Below are positions 14,931-29,200 of a stretch of DNA of 64,000 nucleotides, piece by piece. The DNA lies in the NCBI GenBank assembly GCA_032690845.1, contig CM064417.1:26051833-26115832 (forward strand), read 5' to 3'. A model generated the notes under the pieces. That model saw only the letters and a program-made list of their open reading frames with translations, had not been told where the DNA came from and ran no database searches. A program made the position numbers and the translations under genes. How positions within the stretch are numbered: position 1 is the stretch's first letter; each line of letters starts with the position of its first letter. Source of the stretch: Eleusine coracana subsp. coracana (taxonomy: Eukaryota; Streptophyta; Magnoliopsida; Poales; Poaceae).

Positions 14931-17200
14931 CGATGATATGATGTCTCACGGTTGCTTCATTACTTGTCCATACTCGATTGTTCTCACTGGTGATACAGTG
15001 TCAATCGAGCATGATGACATTGAATGGGCATCTCGTAAGGCCTCATCTCATCGACGTCACAGTCTGGCCCGATTGCTTGGACTTGCCTTGTCTATACTTC
15101 GTTTGTACTAGCCGGTGATACGGTGGCCATCGAGTATAACGACATTGGACGAGCCATTAGGCGATGATATGATGTCTCACGGTTTCTTCATTACTTGTCC
15201 ATACTCGATTGTTCTCGCTGGTGATACGGTGTCAATTGAGCATGATGATATTGAATGGGCATCTCGTATGGCCTCATCTCATCGACGTCACAGTTTGGCC
15301 CGATGCTTGGACTTGCCTTTTCTATACTTCGTTTGTTACTAGCCGGTGATACGGTGGCCATCGAGTATAACGACATTAGACGAGCCATTAGGCGATGATA
15401 TGATGTCTCACGGTTGCTTCATTACTTGTCCATACTCGATTGTTCTCACTGGTGATACGTTGTCAATCGAGCATGATGACATTGAATGGGCATCTCGTAT
15501 GGCCTCATCTCATCGACGTCACAGTTTGGCCCGATTGCTTGGACTTGCCTTGTCTATACTTCGTTTGTACTAGCCGGTGATACGGTGGCCATCGAGTATA
15601 AGGACATTAGATGGGCCATTAGGCGATGATATGATGTCTCACGGTTGCTTCATTACTTGTCCATACTCGATTGTTCTCGCTGGTGATACAGTGTCAATCG
15701 AGCATGATGATATTGAATGGCATTCTCGTAAGGCCTCATCTCATCGACGTCACAGCTTGGCCCGATTGCTTGGACTTGCCTCGTCTATACTTCGTTTGTA
15801 CTAGCCGGGTGATACGGTGGCCATCGAGTATAACGACATTAGATGAGCCATTAGGCGATGATATGATGTCTCATAGTTGCTTCATTACTTGTCCATACTC
15901 GATTGTTCTCGCTGGTGATACGGTTGTCAATCGAGCATGATGACATTGAATGGGCATCTCGTAAGGCTGATCTCATCGACGTCACAGTTTGGCCCGATTG
16001 CTTGGACTTGCGTTGACTATACTTGTTGGTTCCAGCCGGTGATACGGTGGCCATCGAGTATAACGACATTGGATGAGCCATTAGGCGATGATATGATGTC
16101 TCACGGTTTCTTCATTACTTGTCCATACTTGATTGTTCTCACTGGTGATACAGTGTCAATTGAGCATGATGATCTTGAATGGGCATCTCGTATGGCCTCA
16201 TCTCATCGACGTCACAGTTTGGCCGATTGCTTGGACTTGCCTTGTCTATACTTCGTTTGTACTAGCCGGTGATACGGTGGCCATCGAGTATAACGACATT
16301 AGATGAGCCATTAGGCGATGATATGATGTCTCATTAGTTGCTTCATTACTTGTCCATACTCGATTGTTCACGCTGGTGATACGGTGTCAATCGAGCATGA
16401 TGACATTGAATGGGCATCTCGTATGGCCTCATCTCATCGACGTCACAATTTGGCCCGATTGCTTGGACTTGCCTCGTCTATACTTCGTTGGTACTAGCCG
16501 GTGATACGGTGGCCATCGAGTATAACTGACATTAGACGAGCCATTAGACGATGATATGATGTCTCACGGTTGCTTCATTACTTGTCCATACTCGATTGTT
16601 CTCACTGGTGATACGGTGTCAATCGAGCATGATGACATTGAATGGCATCTCGTAAGGCCTCATCTCATCGACGTCACAGTTTGGCCTGATTGCTTAGGAC
16701 TTGCCTTGTCTATACTTCGTTGGTAGTAGCCGGTGATACGGTGACCATCGAGTATAACGATATTAGACGAGCCATTAGGCGATGATATGATGTCTCAGCG
16801 GTTGCTTCATTACTTGTCCATACTCGATTGTTCTCGCTGGTGATACGGTGTCAATCGAGCATGATGACATTGAATGGGCATCTCGTAAGGTCTCATCTCA
16901 TCGACGTCACAGCTTTGGCCCGATTGCTTGGACTTGCCTCGTCTATACTTCGTTGTACTAGCCGTGATACGGTGGCCATCGAGTATACTGACATTAGACG
17001 AGCCATTAGGACGATGATATGATGTCTCACGGTTGCTTCATAGTTGTCCATACTCGATTGTTCTCACTGGTGATACGGTGTCAATCGAGCATGATGACAT
17101 TGAATGGGCATCTCGTAAGGCCTCATCTCATCGACTGTCACAGTTTGGCCTGATTGCTTAGACTTGCCTTGTCTATACTTCGTTGGTAGTAGCCGGTGAT
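12801..17200. repeat. Tandem pair of 10-unit higher-order blocks (about 2.31 kb each)
   Basis: Units at 12801, 13032, 13263, 13494, 13726, 13956, 14187 and 14418 are matched in order by units at 15115, 15346, 15577, 15808, about 16040, 16271, 16503 and 16735. Shared markers include CGGTTTCTTC with ATTGAGC (12801/15115), ACGTTGTC (13032/15346), AAGGACATTAGATGGGCC (13263/15577), GCGTTGACTATAC just before the 13726/16040 units, and GTTCACGCTGG (13956/16271). The shift is 2,314 bp, i.e. ten units plus a few inserted bases. Confidence 0.75.
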
Positions 17201-20200
17201 ACGGTGACCATCGAGTATAACGACATTAGACGAGCCATTAGCGATGATATGATGTCTCACGGTTGCTTCATTACTTGTCCATACTCGATTGTTCTCGCTG
17301 GTGATACCGTGTCAATCGAGCATGATGACATTTAATGGGCATCTCGTAAGGCCTCATCTCATCGACGTCACAGTTTGGCCTGATTGCTTGGACTTGCCTT
17401 GTCTATACTTCGTTGGTACTAGCCGGTGATACGGTGGCCATCGAGTATAATGACATTAGACGAGCCATTAGGCGATGATATGATGTCTCACGGTTGCTTC
17501 ATTACTTGTCCATACTCGATTGTTCTCGCTGGTGATACAGTGTCAATCGAGCATGATGACATTGAATGGGCATACTCGTAAGGACCTCATCTCATCGACG
17601 TCACAGTTTGGCCCGATTGCTTGGACTTGCCTTCGTCTATACTTCGTTGGTACTAGCCGGTGATACGGTGGCCATCGAGTATAACGACATTAGACGAGCC
17701 ATTAGGCGATGATATGATGTCTCACGGTTGCTTCATTACTTGTCCATACTCGATTGTTCTCGCTGGTGATACGGTGTCAATCGAGCATGATGACATTGAA
17801 TGGGCATCTCGTATGGCCTCATCTCATCGACGTCACAGTTTGGCCCGATTGCTTGGACTTGCCTTGTCTATACTTTCGTTTGTACTAGCCGGTGATACGG
17901 TGGCCATTGAGTATAACGACATTGGACGAGCCATTAGGCGATGATATGATGTCTCACGGTTTCTTCATTACTTGTCCCTACTCGATTGTTCTCAACTGGT
18001 GATACGGTGTCAATTCGAGCATGATGACATTGAATGGGCATCTCGTATGGCCTCATCTCATCGATGTCACAGTTTAGCCCGATTGCTTGGACTTACCTTG
18101 TCTATACTTCATTTGTACTAGCCGGTTATACGGTGGCCATCGAGTATAACGACAATAGATGAGCCATTAGGCGATGATATGATGTCTCACGGTTGCTTCA
18201 TTACTTGTCCATACTCGATTGTTCTCACTGGTGATACGGTGTCAATCGAGCATGATGACATTGAATGGCATCTCGTAAGGCCTCATCTCATCGACGTCAC
18301 AGTTTGGCCCGATTGCTTGGACCTTGCCTGTCTATACTTCGTTGTACTAGCCGGTGATACGGTGGCCATCGAGTATAACGACATTAGACGAGCCATTAGG
18401 CGATGATATGATGTCTCACGGTTGCTTCATTACTTGTCCATACTCGATTGTTCTCGCTGGTGATACGGTGTCAATCGAGCATGATGACATTGAATGGGCA
18501 TCTCGTAAGGCCTCATCTCATCGACGTCACAGTTTGGCCCGATTGCTTGGACTTGCCTTGTCTATACTTTGTTGGTTCTAGCCGGTGATACGGTGGCCAT
18601 CGAGTATAACGACATTGGACGAGCCATTAGGCGATGATATGATGTCTCACGGTTGCTTCATTACTTGTCCATACTCGATTGTTCTCAGCTGGTGATTACA
18701 GTGTCAATCGAGCATGATGATCATTGAATGGGCATCTCGTAAGGCCTCATCTCATCGACGTCACAGTTTGGCCGATTGCTTGGACTTGCCTTGTCTATAC
18801 TTCGTTTGTACTAGCCGGTGATACGGTGGCCATCGAGTATAACGACATTAGACGAGCCATTAGGCGATGATATGATGTCTCACGGTTGCTTCATTACTTG
18901 TCCATACTCGATTGTTCTCGCTGGTGATACGAGTGTCAATCGAGCATGATGACATTGAATGGGCATCTCGTAGGCCTCATCTCATCGACGTCACAAGTTT
19001 GGCCCGATTGCTTGGACTTGCCTGTCTATACTTCGTTGGTTCTAGCCGGTGATACGGTGGCCATCGAGTATAACGACATTAGACGAGCCATTAGGCGATG
19101 ATATGATGTCTCACGGTTGCTTCATTACTTGTCCATACTCGATTGTTCTCAGCTGGTGATACGTGTCAATCGAGCATGAGTGACATTGAATGGGCATCTC
19201 GTAAGGCCTCATCTCATCGACGTCACAGTTTGGCCCGATTGCTTGGACTTGCCTTGTCTATACTTTGTTGGTTCTAGCCGGTGATACGGTGACCATCGAG
19301 TATAACGACATTGGACGAGCCATTAGGCGATGATATGATGTCTCACGGTTCTTCATTACTTGTCCATACTCGATTGTTCTCACTGGTGATACAGTGTCAA
19401 TCGAGCATGATGACTATTGAATGGGCATCTCGTAATGGCCTCATCTCATCGACGTCACAGTTTGGCCCGATTGCTTGGACTTGCCTTGTCTATACTTCGT
19501 TGGTTACTAGCCGGTGATACGGTGGCCATCGAGTATAACGACATTAGACGAGCCATTAGGCGATGATATGATGTCTCACAGTTGCTTCATTACTTGTCCA
19601 TACTCGATTGTTCTCGCTGGTGATACAGGTGTCAATCGAGCATGATGATATTGAATGGGCATCTCGTAAGGGCCTCATCTCATCGACGTCACAGTTGGCC
19701 CGATTGCTTGGACTTGCCTCGTCTATACTTCGTTGGTACTAGCCGGTGATACGGTGGCCATCGAGTATAATGACATTAGACGAGCCATTAGACGATGATA
19801 TGATGTCTCACGGTTGCTTCATTACTTGTCCATACTCGATTGTTCTCACTGGTGATACGGTGTCAATCGAGCATGATGACATTGAATGGGCATCTCATAA
19901 GGCCTCATCTCATCGACGTCACAGTTTGGCCGATTGCTTGGACTTGCCTTGTCTATACTTCGTTGGTTCTAGCCGGTGATACGGTGGCCATCGAGTATAA
20001 CGACATTAGGACGAGCCATTAGGCGATGATATGATGTCTCACGGTTGCTTCATTACTTGTCCATACTCGATTGTTCTCGCTGGTGATACAGTGTCAATCG
20101 AGCATGATGACATTGAATGGGCATCTCGTAAGGCCTCATCTCATCGACGTCACAGTTTGGCCCGATTGCTTGGACTTGCCTTGTCTATACTTCGTTGTAC

Positions 20201-23200
20201 TAGCCGGTGATACGGTGGCCATCGAGTATAACGACATTAGATGAGCCATTAGGCGATGATATGATGTCTCACGGTTGCTTCATTACTTGTCCATACTCGA
20301 TTGTTCTCGCTGGTGATACAGTGTCAATCGAGCATGATGATATTGAATGGGCATCTCGTAAGGCCTCATCTCATCGACGTCACAGTTTGGCCCGATTGCT
20401 TGGACTTGCCTTGTCTATACTTCATTGGTTACTAGCCCGGTGATACGGTGGCCATCGAGTATAACTGACATTAGGACGAGCATTAGGCGATGATATGAAT
20501 GTCTCACGGTTGCTTCATTACTTGTCCATACTCTATTGTTCTCACTGGTGATACGGTGTCAATCGAGCATGATGACATTGAAATGGGCATCTCGTAAGGC
20601 CTCATCTCATCGACGTCACAGTTTGGCCCGATTGCTGGACTTGCGTTGTCTATACTTTCGTGGTTCTAGCCGGTGATACGGTGGCCATCGAGTATAACGA
20701 CATTGGACGAGCCATTAGGCGATGATATGATGTCTCACGGTTTCTTCATTACTTGTCCATACTCGATTGTTCTCACTCGGTGATACGTGTCAATCGAGCA
20801 TGATGACATTGAATGGGCATCTCGTAAGGCCTCATCTCATCGAGTCACAGTTTGGCCCGATTGCTTGGACTTGCCTTGTCTATACTTCGTTGGTTGCTAG
20901 CCGGTGATACGGTGACCATCGAGTATAACGACTATTAGACGAGCCATTAGGCGATGATATGATGTCTCACGGTTGCTTCATTACTTGTCCATACTCGATT
21001 GTTCTCGCTGGTGATACAGTGTCAATCGAGCATGATGATATTGAATGGGCATCTCGTAAGGCCTCATCTCATCGACGTCACAGTTTGGCCCGATTGCTTG
21101 GACTTGCCTTGTCTATACTTCGTTGGTACTAGCCGGTGATACGGTGGCCATCGAGTATAACGACATTGGACGAGCCATTAGGCGATGATATGATGTCTCA
21201 CGGTTGCTTCATTACTTGTCCATACTCGATTGTTCTCAGCTGGTGATACAGGTGTCATCGAGCATGATGACATTGAATGGGCATCTCGTAGGCCTCATCT
21301 CATCGACGTCACAGTTTGGCCCGATTGCTTGGACTTGCCTTGTCTATACTTCGTTTGTTACTAGCCGGTGATACGGTGGCCATCGAGTATAACGACATTA
21401 GACGAGCCATTAGGCGATGATATGATGTCTCACTGGTTGCTTCATTACTTGTCCATACTCGATTGTTCTCAGCTGGTGATACAGTGTCAATCGAGCATGA
21501 TGACATTGAATGGGCATCTCGTAGGCCTCATCTCATCGACGTCACAGTTTGGCCCGATTGCTTGACTTGCCTTGTCTATACTTCGTTGGTACTAGCCGGT
21601 GATACGGTGGCCATCGAGTATAACGACATTAGGACGAGCCATTAGGCGATGATATGATGTCTCACGGTTGCTTCATTACTTGTCCATACTCGATTGTTCT
21701 CGCTGGTGATACAGGTGTCAATTCGAGCATGATGACATTGAATGGGCATCTCGTAAGGGCCTCATCTCATCGACGTCACAGTTTGGCCCGATTGCTTGGA
21801 CTTGCCTTGTCTATACTTCGTTGGTTACTAGCCGGTGATACGGTGCCATCGAGTATAACGACATTAGACGAGCCATTAGGCGATGATATGATGTCTCACG
21901 GTTGCTTCATTACTTGTCCATACTCGATTGTTCTCGCTGGTGATACAGTGTCAATCGAGCATGATGACTATTGAATGGCATCTCGTATGGCCTTCATCTC
22001 ATCGACGTCACAGTTTGGCCCGATTGCTTGGACTTGCCTTGTCTATACTTCGTTGGTACTAGCCGGTGATACGGTGGCCATCGAGTATAACGACATTAGA
22101 CGAGCCATTAGGCGATGATATGATGTCTCACGGTTGCTTCATTACTTGTCCATACTCGATTGTTCTCGCTGGTGATACGGTGTCAATCGAGCATGATGAC
22201 ATTGAATGGGCATCTCGTAAGGCCTCATCTCATCGACGTCACAGTTTGGCCCGATTGCTTGGACTTGCCTTGTCTATACTTCGTTGGTTCTAGCCGGTGA
22301 TACGGTGGCCATCGAGTATAACGACATTGGACGAGCCATTAGGCGATGATATGATGTCTCACGGTTGCTTCATTACTTGTCCATACTCGATTGTTCTCGC
22401 TGGTGATACAGTGTCAATTCGAGCATGATGATATTGAATGGGCATCTCGTATGGCCTCATCTCATCGACGTCACAGTTTGGCCCGATTGCTTGGACTTGC
22501 CTTGTCTATACTTGTTGTTACTAGCCGGTGATACGGTGGCCATCGAGTATAACGACATTGGACGAGCCATTAGGCGATGATATGATGTCTCACGGTTGCT
22601 TCATTACTTGTCCATACTCGATTGTTCTCGCTGGTGATACGAGTGTCAATCGAGCATGATGACTATTGAATGGGCATCTCGTAAGGCCTCATCTCATCGA
22701 CGTCACAGTTTGGCCCGATTGCTTGGACTTGCCTTGTCTATACTTCGTTGGTACTAGCCGGTGATACGGTGGCCATCGAGTATAACGACATTAGACTGAG
22801 CCATTAGGCGATGATATGATGTCTCACGGTTGCTTCATTACTTGTCCATACTCGATTGTTCTCGCTGGTGATACAGGTGTCAATCGAGCATGATGATATT
22901 GAATGGGCATCTCGTAAGGCCTCATCTCATCGACGTCACAGTTTGGCCCGATTGCTTGGACTTGCCTTGTCTATACTTCGTTGGTACTAGCCGGTGATAC
23001 GGTGGCCATCGAGTATAACGACATTAGACTGAGCCATTAGGCGATGATATGATGTCTCACGGTTGCTTCATTACTTGTCCATACTCGATTGTTCTCAGCT
23101 GGTGATACGGTGTCATCGAGCATGATGACATTGAATGGGCATCTCGTAAGGCCTCATCTCATCGACGTCACAGTTTGGCCGATTGCTTAGGACTTGCCTT

Positions 23201-26200
23201 GCTATACTTCGTTGGTATCTAGCCGGTGATACGGTGACCATCGAGTATAACGACATTAGACGAGCCATTAGGCGATGATATGATGTCTCACGGTTGCTTC
23301 ATTACTTGTCCATACTCGATTGTTCTCGCTGGTGATACAGTGTCAATTCGAGCATGATGACATTGAATGGGCATCTCGTATGGCCTCATCTCATCGACGT
23401 CACAGTTTGGCCCGATTGCTTGGACTTGCCTTGTCTATACTTCGTTGGTACTAGCCGGTGATACGGTGGCCATCGAGTATAACGACATTAGACTGAGCCA
23501 TTAGGCGATGATATGATGTCTCACGGTTGCTTCATTACTTGTCCATACTCGATTGTTCTCGCTGGTGATACGGTGTCAATCGAGCATGATGACATTGAAT
23601 GGGCATCTCGTATGGCCTCATCTCATCGACGTCACAGTTTGGCCCGATTGCTTGGACTTGCCTTGTCTATACTTCGTTGGTACTAGCCGGTGATACGGTG
23701 GCCATCGAGTATAACTGACATTAGACGAGCCATTAGACGATGATATGATGTCTCACGGTTGCTTCATTACTTGTCCATACTCGATTGTTCTCGCTGGTGA
23801 TACAGTGTCAATCGAGCATGATGACATTGAATGGGCATCTCGTAAGGCCTCATCTCATCGACGTCACAGTTTGGCCCGATTGCTTGGACTTGCCTTGTCT
23901 ATACTTCGTTTGTACTAGCCGGTGATACGGTGGCCATCGAGTATAACGACATTGGACGAGCCATTAGGCGATGATATGATGTCTCACGGTTTCTTCATTA
24001 CTTGTCCATACTCGATTGTTCTCAGCTGGTGATACAGTGTTCAATCGAGCATGATGATATTGAATGGGCATCTCGTAAGGCCTCATCTCATCGACGTCAC
24101 AGTTTGGCCCGATTGCTTGGACTTGCCTTGTCTATACTTCGTTGTACTAGCCGGTGATTACGGTGGCCATCGAGTATAACGACATTAGACGAGCCATTAG
24201 GCGATGATATGATGTCTCACGGTTGCTTCATTACTTGTCCATACTCGATTGTTCTCGCTGGTGATACGAGTGTCAATCGAGCATGATGACATTGAATGGG
24301 CATCTCGTAAGGCCTCATCTCATCGACCGTCACAGTTTGGCCCGATTGCTTGGACTTGCCTTGTCTATACTTCGTTGGTACTAGCCGGTGATACGGTGGC
24401 CATCGAGTATAACGACATTAGACGAGCCATTAGGCGATGATATGATGTCTCATGGTTGCTTCATTACTTGTCCATACTCGATTGTTCTCGCTGGTGATAC
24501 AGTGTCAATCGAGCATGATGACTATTGAATGGGCATCTCGTAGGCCTCATCTCATCGACGTCACAGTTTGGCCCGATTGCTTGGACTTGCCTTGTCTATA
24601 CTTCGTTGGTACTAGCCGGTGATACGGTGGCCATCGAGTATAACGACATTAGACTGAGCCATTAGGCGATGATATGATGTCTCACGGTTGCTTCATTACT
24701 TGTCCATACTCGATTGTTGCTCGCTGGTGATACCGGTGTCAATTCGAGCATGATGACATTGAATGGGCATCTCGTAAGGCCTCATCTCATCGACGTCACA
24801 GTTGGCCCGATTGCTTAGACTTGCCTCGTCTATACTTCGTTGGTACTAGCCGGTGATACGGTGGCCATCGAGTATAACGACATTAGACGAGCCATTAGGC
24901 GATGATATGATGTCTCACGGTTGCTTCATTACTTGTCCATACTCGATTGTTTCTCGCTGGTGATACAGTGTCAATCGAGCATGATGACTATTGAATGGGC
25001 ATCTCGTAAGGCCTCATCTCATCGACGTCACAGTTTGGCCCGATTGCTTGGACTTGCCTTGTCTATACTTCGTTGTACTAGCCGGTGATACGGTGGCCAT
25101 CGAGTATAACGACATTAGACGAGCCATTAGGCGATGATATGATGTCTCACGGTTGCTTCATTACTTGTCCATACTCGATTGTTCTCGCTGGTGATACGGT
25201 GTCAATCGAGCATGATGACATTGAATGGGCATCTCGTAAGGCCTCATCTCATCGACGTCACAGTTTGGCCCGATTGCTTGGACTTGCCTTGTCTATACTT
25301 CGTTGGTACTAGCCGGTGATACGGTGGCCATCGAGTATAACGACATTAGACGAGCCATTAGGCGATGATATGATGTCTCACGGTTGCTTCATTACTTGTC
25401 CATACTCGATTGTTCTCGCTGGTGATACAGTGTCAATCGAGCATGATGACATTGAATGGGCATCTCGTAAGGCCTCATCTCATCGACGTCACAGTTTGGC
25501 CCGATTGCTTGGACTTGCCTTGTCTATACTTCGTTTGTACTAGCCGGTGATACGGTGGCCATCGAGTATAACGACATTGGACGAGCCATTAGGCGATGAT
25601 ATGATGTCTCACGGTTGCTTCATTACTTGTCCATACTCGATTGTTCTCGCTGGTGATACAGTGTCAATTCGAGCATGATGATATTGAATGGGCATCTCGT
25701 ATGGCCTCATCTCATCGACGTCACAGTTTGGCCCGATTGCTTGGACTTGCCTTGTCTATACTTCGTTGGTTACTAGCCGGTGATACGGTGGCCATCGAGT
25801 ATAACGACATTGGACGAGCCATTAGGCGATGATATGATGTCTCACGGTTTCTTCATTACTTGTCCATACTCGATTGTTCTCAGCTGGTGATACAGTGTCA
25901 ATCGAGCATGATGATATTGAATGGGCATCTCGTATGGCCTCATCTCATCGACGTCACAGTTTGGCCCGATTGCTTGGACTTGCCTTGTCTATACTTCGTT
26001 GGTACTAGCCGGTGATACGGTGGCCATCGAGTATAACGACATTAGGACGAGCCATTAGGCGATGATATGATGTCTCACTGTTGCTTCATTACTTGTCCAT
26101 ACTCGATTGTTCTCGCTGGTGATACAGTGTCAATCGAGCATGATGACATTGAATGGGCATCTCGTAAGGCCTCATCTCATCGACGTCACAGTTTGGCCCG

Positions 26201-29200
26201 ATTGCTTGGACTTGCCTTGTCTATACTTCGTTGGTTCTAGCCGGTGATACGGTGGCCATCGAGTATAACGACATTGACGAGCCATTAGGCGATGATATGA
26301 TGTCTCACGGTTGCTTCATTACTTGTCCATACTCGATTGTTCTCGCTGGTGATACGGTGTCAATCGAGCATGATGACATTGAATGGGCATCTCGTATGGC
26401 CTCATCTCATCGACGTCACAGTTTGGCCCGATTGCTTGGACTTGCCTTGTCTATACTTCGTTGGTACTAGCCGGTGATACGGTGGCCATCGAGTATAACG
26501 ACATTAGACGAGCCATTAGGCGATGATATGATGTCTCACGGTTGCTTCATTACTTGTCCATACTCGATTGTTCTCAGCTGGTGATACAGTGTCAATCGAG
26601 CATGATGACATTGAATGGGCATCTCGTAAGGCCTCATCTCATCGACGTCACAGTTTGGCCCGATTGCTTGGACTTGCCTTGTCTATACTTCGTTGGTACT
26701 AGCCGGTGATACGGTGACCATCGAGTATAACGACATTAGACGAGCCATTAGGCGATGATATGATGTCTCACGGTTGCTTCATTACTTGTCCATACTCGAT
26801 TGTTCTCGCTGGTGATACAGTGTCAATCGAGCATGATGATATTGAATGGGCATCTCGTAAGGCCTCATCTCATCGACGTCACAGTTGGCCCGATTGCTTG
26901 GACTTGCCTTGTCTATACTTCGTTGGTACTAGCCGGTGATACGGTGGCCATCGAGTATAACGACATTAGACGAGCCATTAGGCGATGATATGATGTCTCA
27001 CGGTTGCTTCATTACTTGTCCATACTCGATTGTTCTCGCTGGTGATACGGTGTCAATCGAGCATGATGACTATTGAATGGGCATCTCGTATGGCCTCATC
27101 TCATCGACGTCACAGTTTGGCCCGATTGCTTGGACTTGCCTTGTCTATACTTCGTTTGTACTAGCCGGTGATACGGTGGCCATCGAGTATAACGACATTA
27201 GACGAGCCATTAGGCGATGATATGATGTCTCACGGTTGCTTCATTACTTGTCCATACTCGATTGTTCTCACTGGTGATACAGTGTCAATCGAGCATGATG
27301 ATATTGAATGGGCATCTCGTATGGCCTCATCTCATCGACGTCACAGTTTGGCCCGATTGCTTGGACTTGCCTTGTCTATACTTCGTTGGTACTAGCCGGT
27401 GATACGGTGGCCATCGAGTATAACGACATTGGACGAGCCATTAGGCGATGATATGATGTCTCACAGGTTGCTTCATTACTTGTCCATACTCGATTGTTCT
27501 CAGCTGGTGATACAGTGTCAATCGAGCATGATGATATTGAATGGGCATCTCGTAAGGCCTCATCTCATCGACGTCACAGTTTGGCCCGATTGCTTGGACT
27601 TGCCTTGTCTATACTTCGTTGGTACTAGCCGGTGATACGGTGGCCATCGAGTATAACGACATTAGACGAGCCATTAGGCGATGATATGATGTCTCACGGT
27701 TGCTTCATTACTTGTCCATACTCGATTGTTCTCGCTGGTGATACAGTGTCAATCGAGCATGATGATATTGAATGGGCATCTCGTAATGCCTCATCTCATC
27801 GACGTCACAGTTTGGCCCGATTGCTTGGACTTGCCTTGTCTATACTTCGTTTGTACTAGCCGGTGATACGGTGGCCATCGAGTATAACGACATTAGACGA
27901 GCCATTAGGCGATGATATGATGTCTCACGGTTGCTTCATTACTTGTCCATACTCGATTGTTCTCGCTGGTGATACAGTGTCAATCGAGCATGATGACATT
28001 GAATGGGCATCTCGTAGGCCTCATCTCATCGACGTCACAGTTTGGCCCGATTGCTTGGACTTGCCTTGTCTATACTTCGTTGGTACTAGCCGGTGATACG
28101 GTGGCCATCGAGTATAACGACATTAGACGAGCCATTAGGCGATGATATGATGTCTCACGGTTGCTTCATTACTTGTCCATACTCGATTGTTCTCGCTGGT
28201 GATACAGTGTCAATCGAGCATGATGACTATTGAATGGGCATCTCGTAAGGCCTCATCTCATCGACGTCACAGTTTGGCCCGATTGCTTGGACTTGCCTTG
28301 TCTATACTTCGTTGGTTACTAGCCGGTGATACGGTGGCCATCGAGTATAACGACATTAGACGAGCCATTAGGCGATGATATGATGTCTCACGGTTGCTTC
28401 ATTACTTGTCCATACTCGATTGTTCTCAGCTGGTGATACGGTGTCAATCGAGCATGATGACATTGAATGGGCATCTCGTAAGGCCTCATCTCATCGACGT
28501 CACAGTTTGGCCCGATTGCTTGGACTTGCCTTGTCTATACTTCGTTGGTTACTAGCCGGTGATACGGTGCCATCGAGTATAACGACATTAGACGAGCCAT
28601 TAGGCGATGATATGATGTCTCACGGTTGCTTCATTACTTGTCCATACTCGATTGTTCTCGCTGGTGATACAGTGTCAATCGAGCATGATGATATTGAATG
28701 GGCATCTCGTAAGGCCTCATCTCATCGACGTCACAGTTTGGCCCGATTGCTTGGACTTGCCTTGTCTATACTTCGTTGTACTAGCCGGTGATACGGTGGC
28801 CATCGAGTATAACGACATTAGACGAGCCATTAGGCGATGATATGATGTCTCACGGTTGCTTCATTACTTGTCCATACTCGATTGTTCTCAGCTGGTGATA
28901 CGGTGTCAATCGAGCATGATGACATTGAATGGGCATCTCGTAAGGGCCTCATCTCATCGACGTCACAGTTTGGCCCGATTGCTTGGACTTGCCTTGTCTA
29001 TACTTTCGTTGGTACTAGCCGGTGATACGGTGGCCATCGAGTATAACGACATTAGACGAGCCATTAGGCGATGATATGATGTCTCACGGTTGCTTCATTA
29101 CTTGTCCATACTCGATTGTTCTCGCTGGTGATACGTGTCAATCGAGCATGATGACATTGAATGGGCATCTCGTAGGCCTCATCTCATCGACGTCACAGTT

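Larger units (their letters stand above)
7260..17430. repeat. Left variant-rich satellite segment
   Basis: Units here carry many diagnostic variants: ACGGCGGCC at 9108, ATATGGTGG at 9570, GTGACC in the 9339 unit, GAAGATATG near 10541, AAGGACATTAGATGGGCC in the 10262, 13263 and 15577 units, and TTCCAGCC in place of TACTAGCC near 9790 and 13719. The same variants in similar order return at 44.7-52 kb. Unit length is mostly 231 bp up to about 13.7 kb, with more single-base insertions after that. No gene is present. Confidence 0.8.
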
